From: Prorocentrum cordatum
Lineage: Eukaryota; Sar; Dinophyceae; Prorocentrales; Prorocentraceae
Assembly: GCA_963575745.1 (NCBI GenBank)
Contig: CAUYUJ010020255.1
Span: 15,001-79,000 of the forward strand
Direction: 5' to 3'
DNA: 64,000 nt
Each line of letters opens with the position of its first letter. Within the stretch, counting starts at the first letter, position 1. Positions 32,634 through 46,067 of this stretch are shown piece by piece. Both the position numbers and the translations under genes were made by a program. The notes under the pieces were generated by a model that saw only the letters and a program-made list of their open reading frames with translations, ran no database searches and had not been told where the DNA came from.

Positions 32634-35600
32634 TCAAATCTCACCCATGCCTCTGTAGGTCTTCCTACCGCCGACTGCGCACACACTGGAGGCATAGGGA
32701 AAATGTCGTTGAAGTTACAAGAGAAAGGAGATGAAGGAACGGCGGAAAGAGTATAGTGGAAGATGACGTCGAGAGGCCAATGGATAAAACCGAAAACGAG
32801 ACGGAAAGACTGAACTCCTGAAATGCAAACTCTACGCACCTATTTCTTAGACAAGACAGATCGGCACACATTTAACTACGCCCGGCCACACTTGACTCGA
32901 CCGTACGCGACCAGACGGTACCAGACCATACCACTCGATCCAAGGCCAGTGCATGTTAGACCAAGCGAGCAGTGAGCGAGACACCATTCGCTGGATGGGC
33001 TGTTGGTAATACACGAACAGTTTCAGACTATAGTGTAAACTGGACCAGAAACGATCCAGGAATAATTGTTCAAATGCGTCTTGGAACATTCTGGAAACCA
33101 TGCTGGACAGATGCTGGTCTAATTTGCACAGCCCATGAACTTGCCAACATGGGCTGTACTGCGCCCCATTGCGCTGCATATCCTGCGTAACCCCTGCTGC
33201 CTCTGCCAACCCTCCCGAGCTCCCGCTCCCGTCGAGGTAACGCTGCGGCGTGGGCGGCTGGGGCATCCCGCTGGGCCTCGGCAATCACGTGCTCGATCCC
33301 AACCTCCCGCGCGATGACGTGGGCCGTCGCCGCGTTGTCTCCCGTGCACATCCAGACCTAGAGACTCGGCACCAACACCACGAGGCATCAAGGAACGTCG
33401 TCCTGGTGGTGTGGCCTCCGCTCGGGGCACCTCCAACCTGCTGCTCGGGGAAGCAACGCGGACATCCTTGCCAACGATGGCCCACTGGTGGTGGCATTGT
33501 CGCTTCTGTTCCTCCGGAGGACCGTCGCACCCAACTTTCGCTGCACGTAGTCGATGACACCCGGGGCCTCCTCCCGGACTGGATCGCGCAAGGCCACCGC
33601 ACCAGCCGGCACACCGTCGATGTGGAGAAGGACGACAATGTGGCCCTGCCCCTGCATGTCCTTCATCCACTGTACCACTTTCTCGCCAGACTCCGGCTGC
33701 TGCTCCGCCGCATTCTCCTGGAAGTAGCTCAGATTTCCGACCCTGGCAGTGACGCCGCCCAGCTCGCTCATTATGCACCGGACGCCTCTGCCTGCAGTCA
33801 CCTGGGCTCGCTGGAACCCCGAGGGAGAAGCTAATGGTGGGCCCTTGAGATTCTATCGGAGTGGCGGGCACGTGGGAGGCACATTGCCTGACACGAACGG
33901 CAAGCTTGTAAGACTGGGGAGCTGCGCGAGCACGCGGAACGTAATCACGATAATCGCAAATTGAGGCTAGGTGTGACCGACCACCACGCGTCCACACAGG
34001 GATTCCTCCTCCAGTCCCCTCATCCTGCTCCCTTCTGTATCTTCCCTTCCACTGTTTCCTCGTCGTCGTCCTCCTCCTCCTCGTCAGCGTCCTCGGAACT
34101 CCTCCTCCATCTCATCCACGATCAACAATGATTGTCTTTCACCCCCTCCGCCTCCTCCTCCTCCTCCTCATCTTACTACTCTACCTCTTCCTCTCCTTCC
34201 CCCCACATGCTGGCGTGACTTACCAGAGCCCCCCCAAACCCTCTGACCCTCTCCATGTTTCCCCCCCTCTACTTTCTCTGGCCGTCTTCGCGCATCTTGG
34301 GGCTCGTTGGGGAATCAACTGGGTCGTCTTGGCGCCCGCTTCGGGCTTTATTCGGCAACTTTGGCCCTCTTTCGGAACCCTGTTGGGCCGTCTTGGGCTC
34401 TCTGAAGCGCTTCCATTTTTCCAACAGAGAAGCATGAGAAGCAACATGTGTGAAAACACATAAACTGATGTTTATGCCTGCATCGGGTCTCTTCTCGGTG
34501 CCTCTTGGAACCTCTCCTGTACGGCTATCCTGGGTCGTCTTGAGGGCCTCTTGGGCCGATTCGGGGGCTCCCCACGAAAGAAAAACGACCGCGCCTTGTA
34601 ACCGAACGGAACAGTTCAAACCAGACCGACGCATCACACAACGGAGCGGAACATAACAAACTGAGAAAACTAGAACTGTCATTGCCGCGGCACCTCGCAC
34701 CAAGCAATTTGTCCGAGCTCACAAAGCCACGGACTATCGAGTAGAACACGGTGGATCCGCGCTCACATCGCCATGAAACCAGGCAATATTGGAACGAGCT
34801 GGTCGTTTCATCAATTATATATAGAGACACGTAGCGTTGCACGCCGCTTTTGGCCCGTAATGAGCAGCGCCAAGGGAAACAAAGACTGCAATGGACAGCA
34901 AGCAGAACGACGGTGAGGAAGATGACGCTTGGCGACGCACTTCCCCACAAGGGCGAAGGACGCCCGACCGGGAGGACGCGGGGGTGGGGAAGGAAAGGGA
35001 GGAGGACTCCAATACAACGCTGGGCGCGCGGTGGCAGCTCAGAGCAACGCCGCGCAGGTGACGACGCACGGGGCGTGCTGACGTGTAGTTGGGCAAGCCG
35101 GCGGCTGGGTCGAAGCCAGCTGCGGCCACAAGAGTGATGACTGGCGCCCATCGACAGCTTAAGGCTTCGTGCTGGGACAGCTGGCATCGGGGCCCCCCTC
35201 GTGTACTGAGCTGCAGACGGTTGCGGGCGCGATGCTTTCTGCTAGTGGCACTGCCTCGCTGTGGAAATTTCGTCCAAACGCGGGAAAGAAGCGGAAGATG
35301 GAGGCGAAACGATGCGAGGCGAGGCGCCGGTCAATCGTCCTGGGGGACGGCCCTGCGAGAGCCCAGAGGTGGCGCCGGAACGCCGGGAAAAAATTGCCAG
35401 GCGAGGGGGAAGGAGGGAGGAGGGAGGGATTCAGGACGTGGTGTGGGAATTTCGCGCGCAATCCCCCAGTTTAACATCTGCCAGGAATTTCGGACCCAAT
35501 GCCGGCCATACTTGTTTGACCGTCGCAATGTGCATCCATCTTGCGTGGTCGTCGTCGCCGCCGTGCGTAATGACTGTGCGTGGCGTCGTTGGGTTGGGCG

Positions 35601-38600
35601 TGGGTCGTGGGTGCTCGGGACCCAGTGGCTACTCGGAACCCAATGACTAAAGAACCGCGTCCACCTGTCGTAATCGTGAATTGCGCCTCGCGGTGCCCAC
35701 CACCACTTCCGTTGGAAGCATACCGTAGGCCAATCCTCACCGCCTGCACGCTGAGCATGCCCCAGGGCTGCGTGCGTCGATTCTTGCAGGACGTCTTCCC
35801 ACGGTTCCAATCCGTCTTCTCTGCCGTCAGCTCTGTCGTTGTGGGCGGGAATGTCTGCTGCTGCGTCGGTGCTGGCCGCTTCGCTGGTGTCGTCATCGCG
35901 GGCGTGGTTTTGTATATTGCGACGCCGTGGCCTACCCATTACAAGCCAGCCTGAACATTCTCCGCTGGGCGCGCCGTAAAGGGAGGAGCATCTCGCTGGT
36001 GAGTGTCCAAGTAGAGCAAGTATGTATCACTGATGCTGTGCTTGGTCTGTTGAAAAGCTTCAAACGGCTGTGTGATGAGAAGCGCTTGTGCGTCAGCTCA
36101 TATCTCAATTGGTTGACGCGCCCCCGTCCTGCGGCAATCCTATTGCGCAACTCGGTGTCGTGAAACTCGTAGAAAGTGAACTTCTCCCTGACAACTTCGC
36201 GCTCTAGTCGGCACACCGTTGATGTCGACACAAGTAAGTTCTTACTTCTCTCTGGCTGAGGTTCGTCAAGGTCTTGGTTTTGTCTGGGTGCAGTGCGAGT
36301 CCACATGTCTTGGCTTGAGGCTTTACATCCTGGTGCGAACAAGAACATTGTCTTAAACCGGTGGCGTAGAGCAGAACATCGTTGGCGAAACGTAGATTTG
36401 TCATCCGTGTTAGTTGTGCGCAACCAAGTTGGATTCATTTGTTCGCGGTGCCACTCAAGTTTCACCTGTCTGACAACATGTTCGAAGACAGCATGGAACA
36501 CATTGGAGCTCAGTGGGTCTCCCTGTTTCACACTGGAAGGCCCTGCTGGTGGTGTCAGTCCTGACTGTTGCCTCTTGGGTGCTGTAAAGTTACTTGAACA
36601 TTAATGTATAAAGAAGGCATATGTTGCTGTCGAAAGGCTTCTCATCGTCGCTCGTGGTCTCCACAGTCGAACGCCGCCTTGACGTCGACTGCTGCTGCCC
36701 ATAGCGGCAGATGCCACTCGTACATGCTCTCATGTAGCATCGCTGTGGTGAACAGGTGGTCTTCTGTGCAGAAATTCTTGCGGAAGAGAGCACTGTTGCG
36801 AGTCGAGCAAGGCATTCAGGCGGTTGGAAAGGAGGCGAGACCTACACTTGTGCAAGAAAGGGGTAGTGACAATGTGTAAAGTAAGGTGTTGGTGGTGCTC
36901 TTCCATTGGTCAGGTGGGGTCTTCTTAGGTTTGATGCTGTCGCTGTGAAGCCCGAGCAGATGGCATTGTATGATAGCGCCCCCACTTTTGAGAATTTTTG
37001 CAGTGAGTCCCGTGGTGTCTTTGCACGTGCCATTCTTGAATTGTTCGATTGCTTGGTGGAGATCGCTTGCGGTGAAAGGTGGAATGGTTGCGTCGTTTGG
37101 AACCATCGTCAGAATCTCGCGGATGCTGTCTGAACGGTGCGGGTTCTCATGCCGCTTTTCGTAGAAGGCTGCATGCACGTCTGCTGTACTTTGCCTGTGC
37201 GTTTCCTCAATGCCATCAGTGTCTTCTCTGATGCGATTCACTTTTTGTGCTTGTTCATTATCAAGCCAGCTATGCCCTTCAGACCTCTAAATTCGCAGAG
37301 GGCGGTTTCGAGCCTGGCCTGGTGATCATCTCGGTACGTTTGATGGCCCTTGTTTGCCGCATGATTTGCTTGCTGGGGGATCGTAGCCTCGTCTCTTGGT
37401 GAAATAGCACGTCGTTGTTGGATGAATGCTTTGGGCCGTGCTATTGGATCGTCGTCTGGGGTATCCGGAGGGTCTCTGTTGATTTTCTCGCGGTGCTTTT
37501 GGTTCTCCTTGTTCGCAAGCTTGAACCCTTCTCCGATGTTCAGACATCTGCTGTCCAGGTCGGCGTCGCGGTGCTGGTCTTCCAGGTGTTGCTGTAGGCG
37601 CTGTTGGAAGAATGGGTTGCCGGCTACAGGCTGGGAGCGTCCGTGGTGGCGTGATTGCTTGCGTCCCTCTTCTTTGTCGCTGTGGTCCCGAAAACCAGCT
37701 TGATGTGCACTGCTTGGTGGTCGAAGCTGAGATATGCTATACTAGAGGCGAACGAATCTATCACTTGGTTGCGACGTGCTTTGTCCATCAACATGTAATT
37801 AATTTGTGTCTGAGTCGGCTGCTTGCCACTGCTCGTATACTTAAAACAAATTGTGATCATGCTTGCAGAAAGAAATGTTTGCACTGGTCCGCTTCCGTGA
37901 GTTCGACCAAACACGGAGACATGTCCCTCGTGGGTTGCACGCGCCCAGTCCGAGTTTGCCTGCTCCGTGCTTCTCCCACCCAAAATATCTGATCGTTCGT
38001 TGTCGTGTTGCCACCGCCATTCTTGCCCAAGCGTCTGCCGACCTGTGCATTGAAATCTCCCGTGATGATGCATTTCCGCTTGGCTTGGGTGGCGGCGGCG
38101 TGAAAAGCGTCCAAGCGGTCGTACGTGTGCTGCGCGTGAGTGTCCGCGTGCCCAAGAAAGAGGGAAATGCGCCGTCACGATTTTCATGCTCTGTTTTGGG
38201 ATGAGGATGTCGATGTAGGCGGTTCGCTCGTTGACGGCCCCGAAGAGTATTACGTGCCTGACGTGTCGCCGATGAACGAGACATGCAACTCCATGTGACG
38301 TGTCTGGACGGCCGGATCCTGCAAACCTGACCAGACAAGAACGGGAAGCGCCGTTTTTGTGTACCAGGTTGGTAAGACGAACGACGGATGCAGGGAGAAG
38401 AGGACGGGAGGAGGCGGATGACGAGGGCATCGTTGCAGGGCTATCAAAATGTGAACATGCGTAGTTCGTATGGTTCCACGTTGCAGACGGCGAATGTCGA
38501 AATATCGATCAGATGAAGGGTGCGATCTGTGGGAGTGGCAGTGACGGTGGATGCAGAGTGTCCCATGACAGCCGAAGGAAGATGGCCGCATGATACCTGA

Positions 38601-39266
38601 AAGAGGCCCCCAAGCCAGCTCACGAGGGCTCCAGGAAGTGTATCCAGAGAACCCGAGGAGGCAAAAACCAAGGGTTGTGCGTAGTTGTGTTATTGATTTT
38701 TGGATTTTGAGACTCCGGACTTCCGTCAGCTCAAGACGGCGGCCTAGGAGGCGTACAAGATTGCACCAGGAGGGCCCAAGAGAGCTCCGACATGAGGAAG
38801 GAGGCGTGCAAGACGGCCTGATGAAGGCCCGAGAAGGCTGATGGACGGGTCAGGACGGCCCCATAAGGGTTTGAAACTCACCGAACAGGGCTTCCGGAGA
38901 GACCCAAGATTGCCTGAGAGGGCTTCTCGACGGCCCCAAGAGATCTGCCACACGGCGAAGAGGGCCCCAAGTCGGTCCAAGACGGCCCCAAGACGATCCA
39001 CGAGGACCCAAAACGCGCAAGAGGGCTCCAAGCGGCACCCAAGACTGTCCCACATGAGCTTCAGACAGCCCTAAAACGGCCGAGTGAGCTCCATGATAAC
39101 ACGTAGCGAAGCAAAACAACGAAGAGCAAGACATGTGACAGCGTTTCTCCTCCTCATCATCATCATCGTCGTCGTCGTCGTCGGCATCGCAATCGTCATC
39201 ATCACCACCACCACCGTCATTATGACTACCATCATCACCATCATCATGATCATCATGATCATGATC

Positions 39267-39301
<35 letters not shown>

Positions 39302-39326
39302 CATCATCATCATCATCATCATCATG

Positions 39327-39375
<49 letters not shown>

Positions 39376-42300
39376 ACATCAACATCACCATTCGAACCGT
39401 CGCCACCCAATGTGCTGCCCTGGCACGGTGGCGGGATTTGCCGCGGGCAGTTGAGTGGAATAGAATACAGAGCTCGCGGAGCCCTGTTCGTGCATACCAC
39501 CTGACGGCGCCACGCCCTGCTCAGCAATTGACACATGAGCGCGCGTAGCACAGTGGGAGAGGGAGGAAGGATAGGTAGGATAATGAGGAGGGATTGAGAG
39601 CACGGTGAAGGGCGATCTCTGGATTGGGTCCAAGTTTCATCAGAGCAAGTCGTGGTCGGTCTCTCGGAGGTCTCTTAGAAGCACGTTTGAACTGTTCTGG
39701 GGGCCGTTTTGGGACGTCATGGGGGCGTCTCGGGGGCCTCTTGAGGGCCTGTGGGGGCACTTTTGGGGCGTCTTGGGGGCCTCTCGGGGGCGTTTTGGGA
39801 GCTCCGGGGAGGCACGTGGGGCCCAGGACCCGAAATGTCCGTTGGGGTACCTCGTCTGGACCCTCTCTTGGAGCCATATTGATGGCCTCTTGGGTCGCCT
39901 TCGAGGTCTCTTGGGCCGTTTTGGGGCCGTCTTGGAAGGCTCTTGGGCCGTCTTCGGGCGAATTTGGGGCCCTCGTGGGCCGTCTTAGGGCGATCGTGGG
40001 CGCCTCTCGGGCCATCTTGGAGCGTCCGGAAACCGAAAAGGCGAGAACCCCAAGAATCTTCAAAAACCATCGGATAATCAATGATTTTTGCCTTTTTGGC
40101 CCTCTTGGGAGGCCTCTTGAAGCGCCTTCGAGGCCTCTTGAGGGCCTCTTGGGCCGTCTTGGAGCTGTCTTGGACCGTCTTGAGGCCGTCTTAGGGCATC
40201 TTCGAACGCTCTAGGGCGGTCTTGGAGCGCTCTTGGGCCGTCTTGAATCCCACTTGGCTGTCTTGGTCGCCTCTTGGGCCCATTTTCGGCAATTTTTCCG
40301 GAATCCGCCAGCGAGTTGCCGGGTGCAATCCGTGCCCCACAATAAGTTTTTACAACCAATAAACGGTCCACGCCGAAGGCGCTTCCTGTCATCCGTCGGC
40401 CCCCTTGCGGGGCCATCAGGCTGCGAAGATTAGGCTTGCAGCTCCCTGTGCCAGTTCCAGTTTCCAATGTTACAATCCTTTCTGCTTCCTTACTGTTAAT
40501 TGTTGCTGAGCGCGCGAGGGGGGGAACCGAAAAGCGTCTTGAGTAGCACCTCCGAATCGCGTCACACGTGAAAATACATGATACTCGCGTCCCCGAGGCC
40601 ATAATCCCTAGTAAATTACACCAAATTCGCGTCCCCGAGGCTATACACTTTTGTACATTACACACTATTCGCGTCCCCGAAACCGTAATCCATTGTAAAT
40701 TACGCCGTATTCGCGTCCCCGAAGCCATAAACCCGTTTAAATTATATCATATTCGCGCCCCCGAAACCAGACACCCTTGTAAATTGCGCGATAGTCCCAT
40801 CCCCAGTGCCATAAACCCTGGGAAATTACACCGTGCTTGCGTCCCCGAAGCCACAAAGCCTTGAAATTACACCATACTCGCGTCCCTGAGGCCATGAACT
40901 CTCGTACGTTACACAATATTTGCACCCCCGAGGCCATCAACCATAGTAAATTATGCAATCCGTGCGTCCTCGAGATCAACAACCCACATAAATGATACAA
41001 TATTCGCATCATCGAAGCCATACACCACTGTAAATTATGTAATATTCGCGCCACCGAAGCCATAAACCCTCTTAAATTAATGCTGGCCCCCGCGTGAAGT
41101 CCCGACATTGCTTCACGTCAACGTCCAAACATGCCAACACAGCTCTGGCAGTCCCATTCTAAGGGAGGGGGCCGGCGGCATTGGGGTGAAACCCTTACTT
41201 GTAGATGGTTGCCACGCCTTGTGTTCCACATCTCGTGGGATTCGTTTCTCGTTGATTACAAGACTATCCCAATGTACGTCACTCAATTCGTGCAACCATT
41301 CGTCTATGGAATCGTCCGTTCTAGGAATTCGCGCATTTGTGTAGATGATGGTAAATGGTTGGGGTGATGACGGATGTGATGCTGAATGATGCTGATCGTG
41401 CTCATTCTTTTCGCCCTCATCGTTTTCTCGTGGGTGATTTCAGCGCATGCTGATAGGGGACGTCGCCATCGGCCGTGTTATGCTTTCCTCGTCCTCCTCC
41501 AGTGCTCCGTGGGTTGGCCTGTGGAGGTGGAAGCGTGGAGTCGGACGCTGAAGGCTGGTCGGCATGTTGTGCTGGCGGTGGCTGGAGGTTGATTGGTGGA
41601 GGTGGTGGAAGCGGGAAGCCGGATGCTTGAGGCTGGAGGTCGGGGTGCCGAGCCAGTGGGGATGATGCTTGGAGGTCGATCGGTGGAGCTGGTGGTGGTG
41701 GAACGTCGGGTGCTGGCAACTGGAGGTTGGAAACTTGAGCCGGAGGAGGTTGGAGGTCGATAGGTGGAGGTGGAAGTGGGAAGCCAGATGCTGGAGGCCA
41801 GAGGCCCATGTTGAGCTGATGGTGGCTGGAAGTCAATCGATGGAGGTGGGAGTGGAAGTCGGATGCTGGATGCTGCAGGTCGTGTTGGTGTGATGGTGAA
41901 GGTCGGAGGTCGGTAGACAATGGTGTTGGTGGGAGGTCGGATGCTGCAGATTGGAGGTCGGGGTGCTGAGTTGGAGATGGTGGTGGTGGGAAGTCGGATG
42001 CTAGCGACTGGAGGTCGAAAGGTTGAGCTGATGAAGGTTGAAGGTCGATAGGTGTAGATGGAGGTAGAAAGTCGGATGCTAGAGGCTGGAGGCTGGGGTG
42101 CTGCGCTGGATGTTGGACGTCGACAAGTGGAGGTGGTGGGAAGTCGGATAGCGGAGGCCTGGTGTCGGAGTGCCGAACTGGCGGAAGCTGGAGGTCGACA
42201 GGTGATGTGGAAGTGCGAAGTCGGTTGTTTGAGGCTGGAGGTCGTGGTGCTGAGCTGGTGGAGGCCCCAGGTCGGTTGGTGGAGGTGGAAGTGGAGCATC

Positions 42301-45300
42301 GAATGGTGGAGGCTGGAGGTTGGAGCGCTGCGCCGGTGGAGGAGCTGGAGGTCGTCAGGTTGAGGTGGCGGTGGGAAGTCGGTTGCTCGATGTCGGAGGT
42401 CGGGGTGCCGAGCCGGTGGAGGCTGGGGGTCGATGGGTGGGTTTGGAGGTGTAGAGTCAGATGGTGGAGGTCGAAACTCGGAGGCGCGAACTGGCGTCGG
42501 AAGATGGAGAAGAAAGGGGGGAAGAGGACGAGAAGGCGGAGGTGGAGAACAACCAGGGGAAGAGGACGAGGAGAAAGGGGAGGAGGATGCAGAGGAAGAG
42601 GAAGCAGGGGGAGAAGGCGAAGACCCTGAGGAAGAGGAGGGGCGGACGGAACGCCCGTCCGTCCGTGCCCCCCGCGAAGCGGTGCGTGCGGGTACTATCT
42701 TCCCTACGGGAACTCGCATCGGGCCTGATCCCCCCTGGGCTGTCCCTGGATTCCTGAGCACCGATTCGCCGATCCTATCCCCACTGGCGTGGCCCGGGCC
42801 CCACTGGCCGACTTGCCTTCCAAGATAGGGATGTAGGCTGTGCCCTTCGGATTTCGAAGGGCCTATTCCCAACTAGTGTGTGTGTGTGTGTGTGTGATGG
42901 CCCGATGGGATGGGGATCGGTTAAACGATACTGAATTGTTGTTGGTGTCGTTGCTGTTGCTGTTGCTGTTGTTGATGCTGTTGTTGAGGTGGTTGAACTC
43001 TCACTTCTGAAGAATGATTATTGTTGATCCCCCCGCCTGGTGCACATGGTATTTTTTCGATTGAAATGCCCCTTCTGGGGCTCACACCCTGTTTTTTTAT
43101 GAAGGAAAGCCTTGAGGCTCAATTTGTGTCGTTGACCCCCGGTTTACAACAACAACATCGGCTCCCGACGGATACTTCCTCACAATGTATTGAAGAATCG
43201 CGGTCTCGCTTGGGACCTCCTGGCAATGTACCACCGAATCGCGGCTCCCACTTGAGACTTCTGGACAATTTATTGCAGAATCGCGTTCTCGCTTGGGATT
43301 TCCTCGCAACTTACCACCAAACCGCTTCGCTTGATATTTCCTCACAGCTTATTCAGATGCTGGTCCTCGACACTCAGGAATCGCGCTCCCGCTACATATT
43401 GCCTGGCGGTTCAAGCAAGACTCACGCTTCAACGACCCGCACGCTCGGGGCCTGCCCGCCCGACCAGCCTGTTAATGACTTCAGTCGCCGCTCGCTGCCC
43501 TTAGCCCGCCTTCGATGCCCCTCGCTGCCCGTACTGGTTCCGTGGTCGCCTTCGCTCGCTGCTCTTCGTGTCCCCGTTGCTGCCCTCAGTGGCTCCGTCG
43601 CTGCCCTATGTGTCCCCGCATTGTATGCCCTGCGTGGCCCCCGCTCGCACGCGCCCGTCGTGGCCCCATACGCATGCCCCTCGTAGCCCCGCTGTCGCCC
43701 TTTGTGGCCCCCTCGCCGTCCTTCCTGGCCCCTTTGCTACCCTCAAAGGCCCCGCTGTCGCCTCTTGTGGCCCCGTATACGGATGCCCGTCGTGGTCCCC
43801 GCTCGATCGCGCCCGTCGTGGCCCCGGTCGCCTTTTGTGGCCCCGCTGTCAACCTTCGTGGCCCCGCTGTCGCCCTTCGTGGCCCCCCTCGCCGCCCTTC
43901 GTGGCCCCCATCGCTGCCCTCAGCGGCCCCGTCGCTGCCCTCTGTGGCCTCGGATTTTCTACCCTTCGTGGCCCACGCTGGCTTTTCTCACGATTTCCTT
44001 AGGAAAAGCGCTATCGCTCGAGACTTCCTCGCGAATCATGCAGGGCTCACGCTTCAGCAACCCGCCTGCTCGACCTCGTCGCCCGGGCCCGCCTTCCCGA
44101 CCTGCCCGCTATGGGTCTGCCCACCCGATCTGCCGGTCTGGTTCTACCACTTGTTTTTTGCTCCTTGCCCCCCTCCTGCAAATTTCTCTCGTGCTCCATT
44201 CTTATCCCTCCCCCTCCCACCCGTCCTCTCTTCCCTTGTTTTAGGGGCTGCACTGCATACATGTGGCAGGTAAGGAAAATATACCCCCAAGGGGGTACGA
44301 TCGAAGACGACGAGTGAGGGTACCGAGGGTTTGGGATATACGTGAGCAGATCGGAGTGAACAGTCTTAAACTGATTGTTGCTGTTGTTGTTGTTGTTGTT
44401 GTTGTTCTTGTTATCGATATTGTTGTTGTTGTTATTATTGTTGTTGTTGGTTTATTGTTGTTGTTGATATTGTAGTTGTAGTGGTAGTAGTTGTTGTTGC
44501 TGTTGTTGCATACTCATTGCTATACATTGATAATTGCTGATCTTTGGAAACGGTTCGACGCGCTCTCGCCTCGACGCCGGCTACGTTTTCTCTGAAAACG
44601 AGGCTCCCGCTCGAGCGCTGGCTTGAGCCTGGAAGCCCAGCTACGACAACAACGGTTCCCGCTCGATACTTCCTCACAATTTACCCCGGGACACCCTGGC
44701 CAGAGAGGCCCCCGAACTCAGGCACGGCGCTCTCGCTCAAGACTTGCTCGCAAGTCAACTAAGTTGGCGGAGGCCCAGCCACGACGACAAGGGCTCCTGC
44801 TCGATACTTCCTCGCGATTTACTCCGAGAGCCTCTGGCCAAAAAGGTCCCCGAACTCAGGAACGGCGCTCTCGCTCGAGACTTACCCGTAATTCAAGCAA
44901 GTTGGTGGAGGCCCGGACACGGCGACAAGGGCTCCGTTCGATATTTCTCTGTAGGTTTTCCGAGAGCCCCTTGCCAGCGAGGCTCCCGAACTCAGGAATG
45001 GCGCTCTCGCTCGAGACATCTTCCGCAGTCAGTGGCCTACAAGGAAGAGACTCCCCCCGAAAAGGGGGTGCAATCGAAGACGAAGTGGGCGGGTATCTAG
45101 GGTTTGGGTATACGGAATGCAAGACACGCGTGCCAGGAAGAGCGGACAATCTTAAAATGGTTGTTGTTGAACTTTCATTGCAAGATAATAATTATTGTTG
45201 ATCCCACCTCTGGTGACCTTTGTATTTTCTACTTGAAATGCTCCCCCCAGGGCTCGCATCCTGTTTTTTTGTTGATCAAGGAAGTCACGGGGCTAAACCT

Positions 45301-45970
45301 GTGTTGTTAGCCCCCGGTTTACAACAACAGCGGCTCACGCCTGATACTCCTCACAATTTATTCCCAAATCGGGCTCTCGAGCGGGACATCCTCACAATGT
45401 GTAGACGAATCGGGCTCTTGCGTGGGATTTCCTCGCAGTTCATTCAGACGATGCGCCCCCAGCGCTCAGCAATCACGCTCTCGCTTTGGCTATTCTCTCG
45501 ATTTCCTTAGGAAAAGCGCTGTCGCTCGAGACTTCCTCGCGATTGATGTAGGACCCACGCTGCAGCGACCCGCCTGCTCGACCTCGTCGCCTGGGCCCAC
45601 CTTCCCGACCTGCCCGCTGTGGGTCTGCCCACCCGATCTGCCGGTCTGGTTCGACCACTTGTCTTCTGTTCCTTGACCCCCTCCTGCTCATTTCTCTCGT
45701 GCTCCATTCTTATCCCTCCCCCTTCCACCCGTCTTCCCTTCCGTGTCTTAGGGGCTGCATTACATGCACGTGGCACGCAAGGAAGATACACCCCCAAGGG
45801 GGTACGATCGAAGACGACGAGGGCGGGTACCGAGGGCTTGGGATAAACGTATTGGTTGGCACGTGAGCAGATCGGAGTGAACAGTCTTAAACTGATTGTT
45901 GAAATGGTTGCTGATGATATTGTGGTCGTTGTCGTTGTCGTCGTCGTCGTTGTCATTGTAGTTGTTGTAG

Positions 45971-46013
<43 letters not shown>

Positions 46014-46036
46014 GTCGTCGTCGTCGTCGTCGCTGC

Positions 46037-46067
<31 letters not shown>

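Noticed and set aside
41478-42872. 464-codon Pro/Ser/Thr-rich minus frame
   Set aside because: Translation of the GGAGGTCGG minisatellite. No start context, no conserved block.
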